This document shows positions 47,201 through 60,185 of a stretch of DNA of 64,000 nt, piece after piece. Location: contig NC_088304.1 of the NCBI RefSeq assembly GCF_032854445.1, forward strand, positions 20,969,704 through 21,033,703. Reading direction: 5' to 3'. Source of the stretch: Liolophura sinensis. Its lineage: Eukaryota; Mollusca; Polyplacophora; Chitonida; Chitonidae. The position numbers and the translations under genes were made by a program. The first letter of the stretch is position 1. Each line of letters starts with the position of its first letter. The notes under the pieces are model-generated. The model was not told the origin of the DNA, did not search any database, and saw only the letters and a program-made list of their open reading frames with translations.

Positions 47201-50200
47201 TGCGATTGTTTATGTGCAAATTATTAAACACTGCTGATGATTTATTTTGCAACACTTATAATTTGGTTTTGGTTTGCTTGGTATCGAAGACTTTTTACCG
47301 TTCCCAGCTTGACGGGGTGAGGTACAAAAGTGACAACTAGCATCACCGCAGTTTTTACCTAATTCTGCGTAAGACATGATGCAAGAGACGTGTAATTTGC
47401 TAGTATGTGGACATTTACATACACAGAAAAAACTAAAATCCGGATAATAGAAATACCTCCTCTCCATTTCCCAAAATTTCCAGAAATAAAGGGAAGAAAA
47501 CCTTAAAATGATTCTGAGGACATCGTGTTCTTTAATTTGGCTTGATGTAGATTGTTCGTTTTACATTCGTGGTGTGCACTGGTTGCACTACTGGTACATC
47601 CAGTTTGAAAAATATAGCAGTCAAACGTATCGTAGTGTCAGATGGAAATTGTTGTGACGGTCTTAAGTGGCGTGTTTATATCTGAAGAGAACGTGATCAT
47701 TTTTTATCCTCGACAGATACGTGTCAGCATATAAGATTCCGTAAAAGTCCAAGACAATACTTGTTTTGCGCCGTAAAGACTGTTTAGAGCTTATGCACAC
47801 CTATGACACTGTGGTGAGTAGAATGTTGTGTCGATAAAGTATTCTGGTTTCAGTGTAACAAGGAAAGTGTAATAGGGTCAGGAATTGGCTTTCAAATCAC
47901 AAGGGCGATGTGGGACTTTGGTGACCATAAAGTCGACGATTGCTGGAGCGTTCGATTTTTTGGGGATCTGCCGTTAGTTTAAAGCCGGATGTCCTCCCAC
48001 GAAAATTTAAAAGCGAAATCTATTTTAGTATGGCGTTAAACAACAATCAGCTAGGTAAAGATGTGATATGGTTCTCTGCAATATTCTGCTAATAGCTGTT
48101 GATTGAATTTACGTTAAAATTTTCAAGTTCTGAATAGTTTTCTTGAAATATGTGGAGAAATGTACAGTATTATCAGCATAAATGTATATTCAAGTATATT
48201 AGTCATACGTCGAATGTGTATTAACATATATATTTTTAAATGGAGCTAGTTTACTAGTTTGAAACTACTTCTGGGTTGATCAAAGTACATGTAACTTTAT
48301 CAAAGTCAACGTGGAGTGCTTTAACAACGCCAACAGATGACGGAAAGTTCATTCTTAAAAATGATTTAAATAAATCCGAAATATTAAATAATACATCACT
48401 ATATGTCATTTGTTGGAGTCTCCGCATTACTCTGAATTTTGAATATTATCATTGGAACTGGAGACTCCGACTCAAATTTCCTGCACTCTTTTTGATATTT
48501 GTCCAGTCCACTGAGTTAAATCATGCACTCACTTGTGAAAAATCATGCATGGCATAGTAATTTTTTAAACATTGGTCTTTAAACACAGGTTCGGTATTAA
48601 ACATAACATGATTCTTCCTCATCAATTATTATTTGCATTTACTATTCACGTGGAGCATTTCATTTCACTGCGTCTTGACTGAAAACAAATGTATTTAAAT
48701 TACAATGTCATTCTCATCAGTCTGGTGTGTATATGAAGTTGCCTAACGACATGATGATATATATTTACTATTGATAACAATTATACAAACCAATATAATA
48801 GAAATTGTAAAATAATCAAGGCCATTCAAATTTTACTCAGTAAGAGACTACTTTAACAACAACACTTCATGTGTATACACCAGACGTACAGGCGCCATGA
48901 GTTAATCAGCTTAACCCACTGGGGCTGTCTGCAGATAAAATCCTGCCATGCCATTAAAAGCCACTCTTTTTGGTTTGTGGCAACAAAATGAAATACGCCT
49001 ATCGAAATAGTTGTTTCAATACGCGTTGCAAGTGTAACGTTTAATGAATATCAGACTGATAAGAATGGCTTTGTAATTTACATCCATTTGTTCCCGGCCA
49101 AGACGCAGTCAAATAAAGGACAGGGATCAGTGATTAATATACTTGACGTTGTGTAATCTGTGTTGAGCATGGAGGGTTTTATTTTTCTTCTTCAGATTTA
49201 CAAATATGGATATATCTGTAAACTAATATAAGAGTTCTACATTGAACATAACATTGCAAAATTATCTGTCAGTAGAGGGCAATCGGCTGTTTGCATATAC
49301 TGTGTGTCGTGCTTTATGGTTGGTTATGAATAGTACAAGCGTACGGAATGGAACACCTCATTATATTTGTTAATCACAAATAAAACAACGTTAAGCGTCT
49401 TATTCAGTGAGCTTTCCACTCTGTGTAAATCCCACAGGGCGAATTCGTATTACAGAGCTTTATCTGCATACGCCCCGAATGAATTAAGCAGTGTACCAGG
49501 GCTGGTATGTACCTGTCGTGTTAGGTAAATGTTGGTTTTCGGTGAGTAAAATGTGTATTATTTAGCTGTTCATGTTATATTCATTTGTATTGTGATTACT
49601 AGTGGTAAATATATGAGATCATCTCGAAGGCAACTTCAGGTATACAGTAAATTTCAGATTAAAAAAAAAATACCAATCACCCTACACTTGTCTTGTAAAT
49701 GCAGATATTTAGTATAATTAATTGAAAACTCGTGCCTAAATCTAATTTGTTGCCGACTTTGACGAAGTCAAACTGAAATCTTCTACATAAATGCAAAACT
49801 CTAGTGGTAATCGACTTATGTTAGACGTAAGAACAATATTGTGTTAAGTCATGTTGACGTCAGAAAGTTCAATGTGTCATTTGGACTGATATACTCATCT
49901 TTACACTTTTACGAGTATAACTAGTCATATGTTTGTTGCAAGTAACTACCGATGGGTCTGTAAGTTTTAATCATTCATATACTGCATTCACTTAGCAAGA
50001 CAAAAACTGAACAATCTATAATTTCATACTTTTTACAATAACGTCAACGACGTGGGCATCAACTGACGTTTGACTCAAAAGGAAAATGTGGAGAGCATCA
50101 ATATAGGCTGATTACATCTTCAGGATTATAACACGACGTACCTTAGCTACCAAAGTAGCTTAATCCTATCCTTACTTAAGATAATAGTCCACACAAATCC

Positions 50201-50265
50201 GAGCAAAACATTCATGTATACTGATATCAGAAATAACATCAAAGTTGATGGCACTGAACTGATGA

Positions 50266-50402
50266 TCTCAGTGAAGCATCAGTAGATAAAAGAGCGGTGG
50301 AAATCCATCGTGCAACTAGGAGACACATTACATGCACTCTAAAGATTCCTTCGTCGTCATATGAGTACGGTTAAGTACGAAACCCCAGGCACTCACTCAC
50401 CC
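50266..50402 (+). mobile_element. SINE family A, head deleted, unit 2
   Basis: It keeps only 'TCTCAGTGAAGCATCAGTAG' and the 3' part to CACTCACTCAC. The tRNA head and the first half of the body present in units 1 and 3 are missing. Confidence 0.7.
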
Positions 50403-50865
50403 AAAAGTTATGAGACAAGCAGATTGCAGAATCCGAGACTCAACATGACACTGGTTCGTTTATTAGGAGGTCTTTGTCAGTCTTAATTGTTATTTTCAAT
50501 CAATCATACCTATGCCTTAACCCTCAAATTATGCAGGATTTATGCGGCACATGTGAACACTTAAAAATTGTATTTTGTTGAATATTTATTATTTCAATGT
50601 ACCTGCCTATTTGATGATTTGACACTAAGTTCGGATGTTCTCAACACGAGACGGAAAACCATTCACTTTTTATTGGTTGAAAAAGTGTTTCTTCACGTTG
50701 TGGCTGAAATATTGCCGAAGTGGCGATAAGACACAAACATTTATTCATTCGCTTTAGTATAACATGAACAATAGTAAAAAAAAATGGATTTACGAACTTT
50801 GGCTATATTACTCGACTTACTTATTTCTCGAAGGGCAGAGAAATGTCAGATAATCCCGTTTATCC

Positions 50866-51106
50866 ATACATGCCCAGGAGCCTCTCACCATTGCGGTCGT
50901 TGTAAGTTCCGGCCTGTGGATGGTTGTGGGTTTTGGCAGGGCTCTGTCCGGTTTCCTCCCACCATAATGTTGGCCGCCGTGGGACAATTAAAATATTCTT
51001 GAGTACGGCGTAAAACAACAATGAAATAAACAAATAAATAAATAAATAAATAAAAAAATACATAAATACATCAAAAAATAAATAATAAATAATTAAATAA
51101 ATATTT
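50866..51106 (+). mobile_element. SINE family B with A/T tail, unit 2
   Basis: Same insertion as 40240-40486, at the same place in the unit, so it predates the unit 1/unit 2 duplication. Confidence 0.8.
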
Positions 51107-53729
51107 ATACATGTATATTCTTTCTCGTCGCCACATCATCAAAGGTTATAGTCAAACAAGCAGGCAGATTGCACATAGCTGCAGCACCTGAGGCTCCGCT
51201 GGACAATGATTGGGCTTTGAGGGCTCCATTGTTAACCAATCGTCTATGTGTGTAAATCGGCAGGGTTAGCACTACGTGTGACCTCTCAGTGTAACATTTA
51301 TGCACTTGTGACCATTATTTTAGCTGAATTTAAAGTATCTCTGAACTCATACCCCAGTATCCTTTAATACACCTTTAAGGTGTGACTCATTTACTTTTCA
51401 AAACAATATAGAATTCAAGCACTTTTTTCAACATTACAAATTCTGGATGAAATTACTCAAAATTAGTAAGTCCAACACGAAACCATTAGAAATACACTGC
51501 CGAAAATAATGTCAGATGTTATTCATTTGATTGTTGTTTAATATTTCAATTCCACCGTGAAGCAACCATGCACTGGGCTAAAACAGCCCATTGCCGTTGC
51601 TCAACACAAATCAAACGATGTTATGCTTCTTAGTCAATCAGCCTTGCACTGTATGTAAATCAAGAAAGTTAGATTGTTTTACAGTGTTGCACGATTTTAT
51701 CTGCGAGCCATTTCCATGAGGCTGATTACCTTTTGGGTCCTAAACGTCTGGTGTATACCTGATAGGTTTTCTTAATATAGATACTCATTTAATAAATATG
51801 TATTGAGGTGATTATTTAATAATTCCTTTCATGTTCATTTGTATTTGAAATTTCATTGGTAAATATATACAACTAGCTATATTAACGTACTTGCAGTACA
51901 CACATATTCAATTTCAGACTCATAGAAATTGGCAATCATCACACAAATATAAATACAGGATATACAATGAGCACCCATTATATCAGATTTATTAAACGAA
52001 TGGTGTAATTTTCTATTTGTTCGGAGCCTTTGGCTAGTAACAAAAGAAAACTACATCACTGTTAATTACGAATTCAATCTCATACCGTGTTCGATGTGGA
52101 AAATAGAATGAACTAGATCTAAGAAAAATTTTGAGATAGGCCTACACCAGTTGTAGACGAATTAATACACACCAGACAACCTTTTGGTGCTCTACAAAGA
52201 GATAAGTTAAGTTTGTAAGTGTTTAGTTTCGCTAAAATCTGATACTGAGGCATACTGTTGTCGTTGACGCCTGACGCAGTGACGGTTGAACTCGTGTTTG
52301 TGAGTACCTTCTTTTAGGCGTATACAGTTTGAAACATTTCCTTCCATTCACAAACCTTACCTTTTTTTACATTTCATGAAAATAAATTATATTCTCATCC
52401 AGTGTACCAAGATCTTAACCACTTTGGGAACAAGAAGCCGCTATCAGTGTGTAGTAAGTGATCGTCAGCTTGTTTATTGTTTTTTCAACAAACAACAGAA
52501 ATAGTCTGGTATGCAATTGTACTTTTTCATTGAATGAGTTTCTCGATGAAAGTTCAGTTGACTAATCAAAATTTCGGGTAACTATATAACAAGTGGTGTA
52601 TTAAAAATTTACATCACTATTCTTTTATAGCTGACACGGGCAAATTATCGGATAAAATACAAATATTTCCGTCTATATTCAATTTATATTTGTTACCTGA
52701 ACGTACACAAAACCATATGTCGCATGTAAATGCAAAAGTGTAACAATAATAGACTTAGACGCGCGATCAATATTTTGTTGAATACAATAGATATGTCCGG
52801 ATGTCACAAAATTAAATGTCCAATTTGAGTCGATCTACAGAGTCAGGTAAGTGCCATGTCTGCCGATTAGGATTTATACATTTACCACTAGTAAACCATG
52901 AGAGACGTGCTATGCATGTGTAACGAATGGTATCGAACTGGGCCAAGTGGTTTTACACTGAAAACCTTGATAAAAAACAGAACCTGGCCTAAGAGAATCA
53001 CGAGGTGTTATATCTATCATGTGTGAAATGCTTACGGAGACACGCGCTGGCGATATCTTTATCATGTATATGGAGACTTATACGTAATTTTTGTACAATC
53101 TACATTTACAGCCACGACCGTGAAGCGTTGGTTGAGACGGAGACCCTGACATTTCGGTGGCCATCTGTGTGAGTCCACGTGAAGGTTAACACCAAGTCTT
53201 ACAGGGAGTTACCAATTGAATTTAATTTTGTGAACCCTTTCGGTCACCTATAGACTCTGTTGTTGTCTAATTCGTGTAGGCAAAACACAGAATACGTACG
53301 GTCACAGTCAATGACTTATCCTGCATGTCCATTAAATGGTTGTTTAATTTCTTAGAAATAAAACCATCATTAAACGAGCATGATATCTATAATAGGTAGC
53401 ATATTAGCAAATCTCGAAACATTCGAACGTGCCACTTTATTTTACATTGTTTTGAGGTAAAGCAATTGTAAACAAAACCATGTTTTTTATTTCGTGCATG
53501 ACAAAATAGTCACAACTTTTTATGCATAAAATACAAACTCAAAATAAAACGCAAAAGAAGGTATACATGATATTACATAACAAACTTTTTTGCCTATTAC
53601 TTTGCCATCAGCTGACGACTATACATGCATACAGCAATGTGTTACACAAAGATGCACTTTCTATATCGTTTAGTATTTAAAAAAAAAAAACCCACCAAAG
53701 TGCTATAGATAAAGCATCTGGTCCTAGGG

Positions 53730-54563
53730 CTACACAGGAACACCAATATGTTTTCCGTCAAGTATCACGTGGTCGGGATGTTGCCCATTCAGCACGTCCG
53801 AGAGGAAGCCGATATACGTGACGGCTAACCTGAGCGTCTCCAATCTGGTCAATTCTGTTTCATAGGTAAACGTGGGCACATTTTCCTTGAGGTTTTGGAA
53901 GGCTGCTTTCAGGCCTTCTATCCGTCTTCTCTCCCTGAGCGTGGCTGCTTTCCTCTGAGATGATGTCTGTGGCTTCCTCTTCTTGACTCTTTTTGTTCTT
54001 GACTTTATTTCGTGGGTTGGACTGGAGACATTCTGGGTACATGTATCTGGTGCACAAGTAATCTCTACAGAATTTGCTTTGCCGCATGTGGGCATCAGGT
54101 GATTGGAGATGTTATCAGGGTAAGATACAGGAGGTAATCTGTCTAGCCATGAATCCGGAGGGTGGAGTGATGACACAATTTCCGGACCAGTGACTCTCGA
54201 CGTCTTGCAATTGTCCCGACTAAAGTTTCTGTCTGGAGACTGACTCGACTTTCTCTTTCGACCACAGTGTTTTGTTTTTGAAGTATCATTTGTATCGAGC
54301 AGTTGTCTATCCGAGCTAAAACCATCGACTTCATCAGGAAATAACCAACTGTTAAAATCTGCCGTCATCTCGTAGGCTTGTGGTTTACACGTGTGAAAGA
54401 CATCCTCATTTTGATCTGGTATTCCTGCAAAACATTCTTTTTGACGGAAATGCCGTTGATGGCAACACTTTTCGTCTGTGTAATGAGTTACAAATCTGTC
54501 CTGAGGGAATAGTTCTTCGTCATTTTCTGTCCACAAAAAGTGGGCTGAACTGTGATCATCCAT
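53730..54563 (-). CDS. Fer3-like bHLH protein, copy 3
   Basis: An intronless 277-aa frame with its ATG at 54561-54563 (MDDHSSAHFLWTENDEELFP). A 12-bp in-frame deletion removes four residues near codon 9 relative to copy 2. The bHLH (about 204-258; 53790-53954) is RKAATLRERRRIEGLKAAFQ, NLKENVPTFTYETELTRLET, LRLAVTYIGFLSDVL. It combines the basic region of copy 2 with the helices of copy 1 and is probably closest to the ancestral form. The Cys cluster is changed (EKCCHQRHFRQKECFAG: one Cys to Arg). It has both the ATG and the TATA box, and is the only copy in the window with every visible element needed for expression. Same inferred role as copy 2. Confidence 0.88.
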   Translation of the reverse strand: MDDHSSAHFLWTENDEELFPQDRFVTHYTDEKCCHQRHFRQKECFAGIPDQNEDVFHTCKPQAYEMTADFNSWLFPDEVDGFSSDRQLLDTNDTSKTKHCGRKRKSSQSPDRNFSRDNCKTSRVTGPEIVSSLHPPDSWLDRLPPVSYPDNISNHLMPTCGKANSVEITCAPDTCTQNVSSPTHEIKSRTKRVKKRKPQTSSQRKAATLRERRRIEGLKAAFQNLKENVPTFTYETELTRLETLRLAVTYIGFLSDVLNGQHPDHVILDGKHIGVPV

Positions 54564-54870
54564 GGGTCAGGTATGGTGTTTACGTTATGTTAAGTGAGAA
54601 CATTTGATACTCAGCTGAGAAATGCATCCATTTATACATGTCTTGTCGCCACAACATCAAAGGTATCGTCAAAAAAGACAGGCAGATTGTACCACCCGAG
54701 ACTCAGCTGGACTTTCTTTGGGTCTTCAATTGTCTATTGTCAGCCAATCCTCTATGTGGCTTAATCTTCAATGTGTCCACAGTAAGCGCTACATGTTACA
54801 GCTCAGTATAAAAGTTTGTGCGCTGGTGACTGTTATTTCAGCTGATTATAAGGTATCTGATTTCAATTAT
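54564..54870 (-). promoter_or_regulatory. bHLH copy 3 promoter region
   Basis: TATA box TATAAAT (minus) at 54630-54636, about 67 bp upstream of the ATG, with CAGCTG between them (54612-54617). The distal CACCTG has become CACCCG here (near 54695), while CAGCTG remains in the same module and near 54838. The plus-strand TATAAAAG (about 54806) is kept. Confidence 0.5.
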
Positions 54871-57800
54871 CTGATCTTTTAGCCTTGGATTCATCAATGT
54901 ACAATCAGAGTGTGACTGATTTCAAGAACGAATACACAATTTAACAATTTTGTCCAACACTTTAAATAATCGATAAAAATGATCAAAACTCGTAAAGGCA
55001 ATTTAGTCATTTCACCATTAGAGAAGGTGCTGAGAAAAACGCCAGAAATTATTCATTTGATTGTTGTTTACTTTTTCACTTCTATCTTGGACGGTTTTTT
55101 ATGGCTTAGGGAAAGGAGAGTGTCCAGGGTATTTGGCAAGGTACTCAGAAACTTTCTGTGTAACGTACGTACACACCAGGTAGGATTGGGAAGAAGGCAT
55201 GTGGTATTCTAAAGTTTGACAGTCACTGGAAATCAAGACATCACAAACATAGGGAGAGCTATATTACAGGCGGGTTGCACCATAGTACTCGTCATATCTG
55301 GGCACGTAGCTGCAGAAGGCATTTTTAGTTTTACGCTTAATCATGCATTTACTTCACTCAGTTAGCAAAACAAAAATTGAGCCGTCAGTTGGTTTATACT
55401 AAGCGCAATAACATCGAAAACACGTGGTTTTTAATTGACACTTGAATCGAAAGAAATGGCATCAGTTCAGGCTGTTTACATCGTAACGGGTATAACATAA
55501 CGTGTATTAGTTTTTAATGCCGTATTTTCTTTAAAAAATCATCCAGACAAAAACTAAGCAATCTAGTAATTTATACTGAGAACATAAATATCATCATATT
55601 TTATGGACAAAGTACACAGGCAGATTGCAGAGCCCTAGGCTCAGCAGGACATTGATTGGCTTATCATGAGGGCAATTGTTAGTCAATCATATCCGTGTAA
55701 CCAATTCTCAAGTTCGACCGATAATGTAAAGGTCTTTTTTTAAGAGCATTTATTATTTCAGCCTACCGACTTCAACAAATTTCATTGTATATACTTTCAA
55801 CGTAACACGATAACTATGAAGATAGAATGGAACTATTCTACAGAATGATAATATACTTGTCACAAAGCCATTCCGCAATGGGTGCTTTTCTGTGATATTC
55901 ATTGTGTCTTCGTAGAAACACTGACAACTTGTTATTTGTGATGAAAGAATTACAGCATATAGAGTACAAGCAGAGCAGCGACGACAGTGTGATAATTCGC
56001 CTGGTAATAGGAAAATTATCGCACTAATTCATGTGATTACTGCTGTTATTGTGACCATTGCAGTTTATGCAATGTGTAAGCCAGGTGACTCACCTTTTTT
56101 TCTCTCTCTACAAATTATACAGATATACATGTATATGTCTGTGTTTATTTGTTAGACATTGGGGCTATATTTACTGGTTGGCAACATAAGAAAATAAGGT
56201 ATACCAGTGATTAACTGCTCAGTGAACATAAGCCTGTATTAAACCTTATATTTATCTTATTTCAATATTCCAATGGTATATTTAAAGGATGGACACATAC
56301 AGTGGTATAAAAAAATTCAAGAGAAAGAACAAGCAACTTATATACCTCTATTACCATCAACTTACGTTTCTTGATGTTCATGTACACCTCACCCGTGTAC
56401 TGTATCCTCAGTACTAGGTGATCGGTGGCCTCCTTCAAGTACTAATGATGTCAGACGTTCTAAACTCATGTCTTGTCAGTATAACATGCTTCTTTTACCA
56501 TTTTAAACATATACAACCTCTAAACTTTGTATTTCCAAGCTATTGTCACCAACATTGACTTTAAAATGGCTAGTCCGATAAAACCTTGAAAATTCTTCTT
56601 GCATCAAAACGCCCCACGTTTGGTATCAAGTTTGTAATTTCTAAAGGATTCAAGTTGTGAACATTGGGTTTCATGCTTAACACTCACTTTTTACAACAGA
56701 TACCCACTATTTTAACTCCAACGACATGTTGCTGTCTTTTTTAAGGTGTAGTAAGGGTCTTCGAAGCACCTATTTATGCAAGGGTAATAATTCTTTGACG
56801 CCAAGATAAATGTTTTTTTACATTATTTTACCGCCGAAAAACCAACACATTGCAATATTCTGTAACGTTACAGAATATTAGCGACTTATCCCTGTAACAC
56901 AAGGACACAACTGTTTCCGTCGCCTGTCCTTGTAATGAGCTCTATTTGTCCTTTTATACATGCGAGCATGTGGCACAGAATGGGTGACGCGACATTTACG
57001 GGTATTTACGGTGCCTATGGCATAGCGTTTAAGATGGCGTAAGAGATGGCGTAAGAGTTCCCGATTAAAAGTTGACTTATTAGCGTTACCAAAGATGTAA
57101 GACCAAAATGATGGGCAAGGGCTCTGAGCATCATGTTGCCTGACGGCTTTGCAGTCTGGTATAAAGGTAAATGCTAGATGACATCATGTACAGCGGGTTA
57201 AGTATTTGCTGGATATGTTCTGACAAATCCTCACTGGGACTAAAAGTATGCATTGTTAACGCTTTTGACGATTTCTTCACACCTTATTCCGATTGTCAGT
57301 GGACAGCAGTGTAGACAAAATATCCATTTCCAGTCAGAAGAGATTATCAACTTTCATGTGATTTACCATGATAGAAAAATACTATTATTTAGATTGATTG
57401 TTATGACAGTGCATGCATTACTACGAGGGGATTTGTTATAACCGATACCGGTTTCAGGCACCTTGAAGAACATTCCTTCCATCAAAAACTGAAATCTGCT
57501 CCTCTTTGCAGGATTCCGTTCTAATTTCCTACTTTTTTATTTCATTGGTGGTTTGTGAGGTTTTGGGAACAGGCCTTGAGATTGTTAACCAGGAACGTTC
57601 ATATTGGTTGACGGCTAGTATGCGATTGTTTATGTGCAAATTATTAAATACTGCTGATGATTTATTTTGCAACACTTATAATTTGGTTTTGGCTTGCTTG
57701 GTATCGAAGACTTTTTACCGTTCCCAGCTTGACGGGGTGAGGTACAAAAGTGACAACTAGCATCACCGCAGTTTTTACCTAATTCTGCGTAAGACATGAT

Positions 57801-58649
57801 GCAAGAGACGTGTAATTTGCTAGTATGTGGACATTTACATACACAGAAAAAACTAAAATCCGGATAATAGAAATACCTCCTCTCCATTTCCCAAAATTTC
57901 CAGAAATAAAGGGAAGAAAACCTTAAAATGATTCTGAGGACATCGTGTTCTTTAGTTTGGCTTGATGTAGATTGTTCGTTTTACATTCGTGGTGTGCACT
58001 GGTTGCACTACTGGTACATCCAGTTTGAAAAATATAGCAGTCAAACGTATCGTAGTGTCAGATGGAAATTGTTGTGACGGTCTTAAGTGGCGTGTTCATA
58101 TCTGAAGAGAACGTGATCATTTTTTATCCTCGACAGATACGTGTCAGCATATAAGATTCCGTAAAAGTCCAAGCCAATACTTGTTTTGCGCCGTAAAGAC
58201 TGTTTAGAGCTTATGCACACCTATGACACTGTGGTGAGTAGAATGTTGTGTCGATAAAGTATTCTGGTTTCAGTGTAACAAGGAAAGTGTAATAGGGTCA
58301 GGAATTGGCTTTCAAATCACAAGGGCGATGTGGGACTTTGGTGACCATAAAGTCGACGATTGCTGGAGCGTTCGATTTTTTGGAGGGTCTGCAGTTAGTT
58401 TAAAGCCGGATGTCCTCCCACGAAAATGTGAAAGCGAAATCTATTTTAGTATGGCGTTAAACAACAATCAGCTAGGTAAAGATGTGATATGGTTCTCTGC
58501 AATATCCTGCTAATAGCTGTTGATTGAATTTACGTTAAAATTTTCGAGTTCTGAATAATTTTCTTGAAATATGTGGAGAAATGTACGGTATTATCAGCAT
58601 AAATGTATATTCAAGTATATTAGTCATACGTCGAATGTGTATTAACATA

Positions 58650-60185
58650 AACTACCAGGCAAAAGAAAGGTTTCACCGTATTTTTTGTCATAAAAAACAG
58701 TAAAAGCGCGGTTCCGGATTTGATTCTAAGCAGGACTTAGTGTATGACTGCATCGTTTCCTCTACCAGAACGCATCGTCACGAACGCAGCAATTGGAATT
58801 GTAAAATTGCGACCACATGCAAAACGTCCTTTTGAGGCATGGCTCGTGATGCACGTGCGGTAATGTTGCATAAATACTCTTGCTCGAAAGAGCAGACATT
58901 CAGTGACCGAAAAAACACAAACAGTATGCCAAGACAACGCAAGCGCAACGAGACCAGGCCATCGGTATGTCCACCATGGGAGTCTCGCAACGTCACATTG
59001 CAAGAACGTTCAACTGCAGCCAAACCACCATCAGGAGGTTGTTGATACGCTATCAGCAGACAGGCCAGACCCAAGACAGACCAAGATCGGGGAGACCGAG
59101 GGTAACAACTGCGGCTGAAGATCGCTACATCCGGCAGATCCACCTCCGAAACCGATTCGTCACGGCGACGTCAACAGCGGCGACGGCACTAGGCCATGTC
59201 ATCAGCCCCAGAACAACACTGCGTCGTCTTCGTTCAGCTGGTTTACGACTTTACCGCCCCTTCCGTGGAATGGCCTTGACCCTTTTACACCGTCGACGCA
59301 GATTGCGATGGGCACGTATTGTGCTGTTTACAGACGAGAGCAGGTTCTGTCTATTCAGGAACGATGGAAGAGTTCGAGTTTTCCGACGAAGAGGCGAGCG
59401 TCTCGCGCCAAACTGTGTAAGAGAGGTTTATCCGTTTGAAGGCGGAGGCGTCATGGTTTGGAGAGGGATTTGTGACCAAATGAAGACGCAGCTGGTTATT
59501 GTGCAAGGTAATCTGACTGGCCAGCGATACGTTGATGAGGTACTGAGACCTGTCGTCGTTCCTTTCCTCCAACGACAGCCAAGAGGATCGATCTTGCAAC
59601 ACGACAACGCAAGACCTCACACTGCCCGCATTGTTACAGACTACCTCGAGACCGCAAACGTCATCGTGTTGCCCTGGCCTGCCAACTCAACAGACATGAA
59701 CCCCATTGAGCATCTCTGAGATCACCTTGACCGCCGTTTGAGACAGCTGGTGCCTCCTCCAAGTAACCAACAGGAACTTGAGCAAGCTCTGTTAAACCTA
59801 TGGAACGTTAACCCTGTTGACGTCATCGGGCGACTGACGACGTCAATGCGGAGGCGTGTGCTTGCTTGCATTGATGCCTAGGATCATTGTGAAATATTCC
59901 CTCAACACTCGCTACTGATGACTGTAGTCCTTCATTTCTGTGGATACTGTGACTTTACATGCACTTGCCAGTTAACTTTACATTTGTGTAAATTTTTTCT
60001 TCTGACCCCTTGTCTCTTTCATTGTGTTTTGTGGCCAATTGAATGCCAATATTTTAAAGCATTTTTGAGGGAATATTTCACAATGATTTCTGTTTATAAA
60101 CCAATCTTCTTAATTCTTATATCTGCCTTTGTTTTTGTTTTATGGGCTCAAGAAGTGGGTGAAACCTTTCTTTTGCCTGGTAGTT
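58650..60185 (+). mobile_element. Tc1-like DNA transposon, complete ends
   Basis: The element is 1536 bp, flanked by TA target duplications (58648-58649 and 60186-60187). The terminal inverted repeats are 58650-58677 and 60158-60185; they match perfectly over 28 bp and start AACTACCAGGCAAAAG. The empty site is preserved in unit 1 and unit 2 ('AACATATATATTTTTAAAT'). It carries a Tc1-family transposase on the plus strand that is disrupted (see the gene entry). It inserted after the array formed, or was lost from the other units. Confidence 0.95.
58926..59881 (+). pseudogene. Tc1-family transposase, disrupted
   Basis: The main open piece starts at ATG 58967 and stops at TGA 59717-59719. Residues 1-45 hold a paired-type helix-turn-helix (VSQRHIARTFNCSQTTIRRL) and the GRPR hook (SGRPR). 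The catalytic triad is DD34E: Asp123 in FTDESRF, Asp213 in QHDNARPH and Glu248 in NPIEHL. Three defects are visible. Upstream coding from ATG 58926 (MPRQRKRNETR) is out of frame with the rest, so a frameshift lies near 58955. Between RLRWAR and IVLFTDES a block of roughly a dozen residues usual in the family is absent. The TGA sits where the family normally has Trp after EHL, and the frame then continues open to TAG at 59879-59881. In active members this nuclear enzyme cuts and pastes the element into TA sites. This copy could at best be mobilised in trans. Confidence 0.88.

Larger units (their letters stand above)
40487..51106 (+). repeat. Tandem array unit 2 (10,620 bp)
   Basis: Same order as unit 1. 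Distinguishing features: a single copy of the 224-bp segment, and a SINE A reduced to 50266-50402 by an internal deletion of about 195 bp. It has a short insertion relative to unit 1 at about 46050 ('ACGCCCCACGT'), shared with unit 3. It contains intact bHLH copy 2. Confidence 0.9.

Noticed and set aside
58778-59143. Minus-strand frame of 121 codons in the Tc1 element
   Set aside because: Antisense to the transposase, whose motifs are clear on the plus strand.
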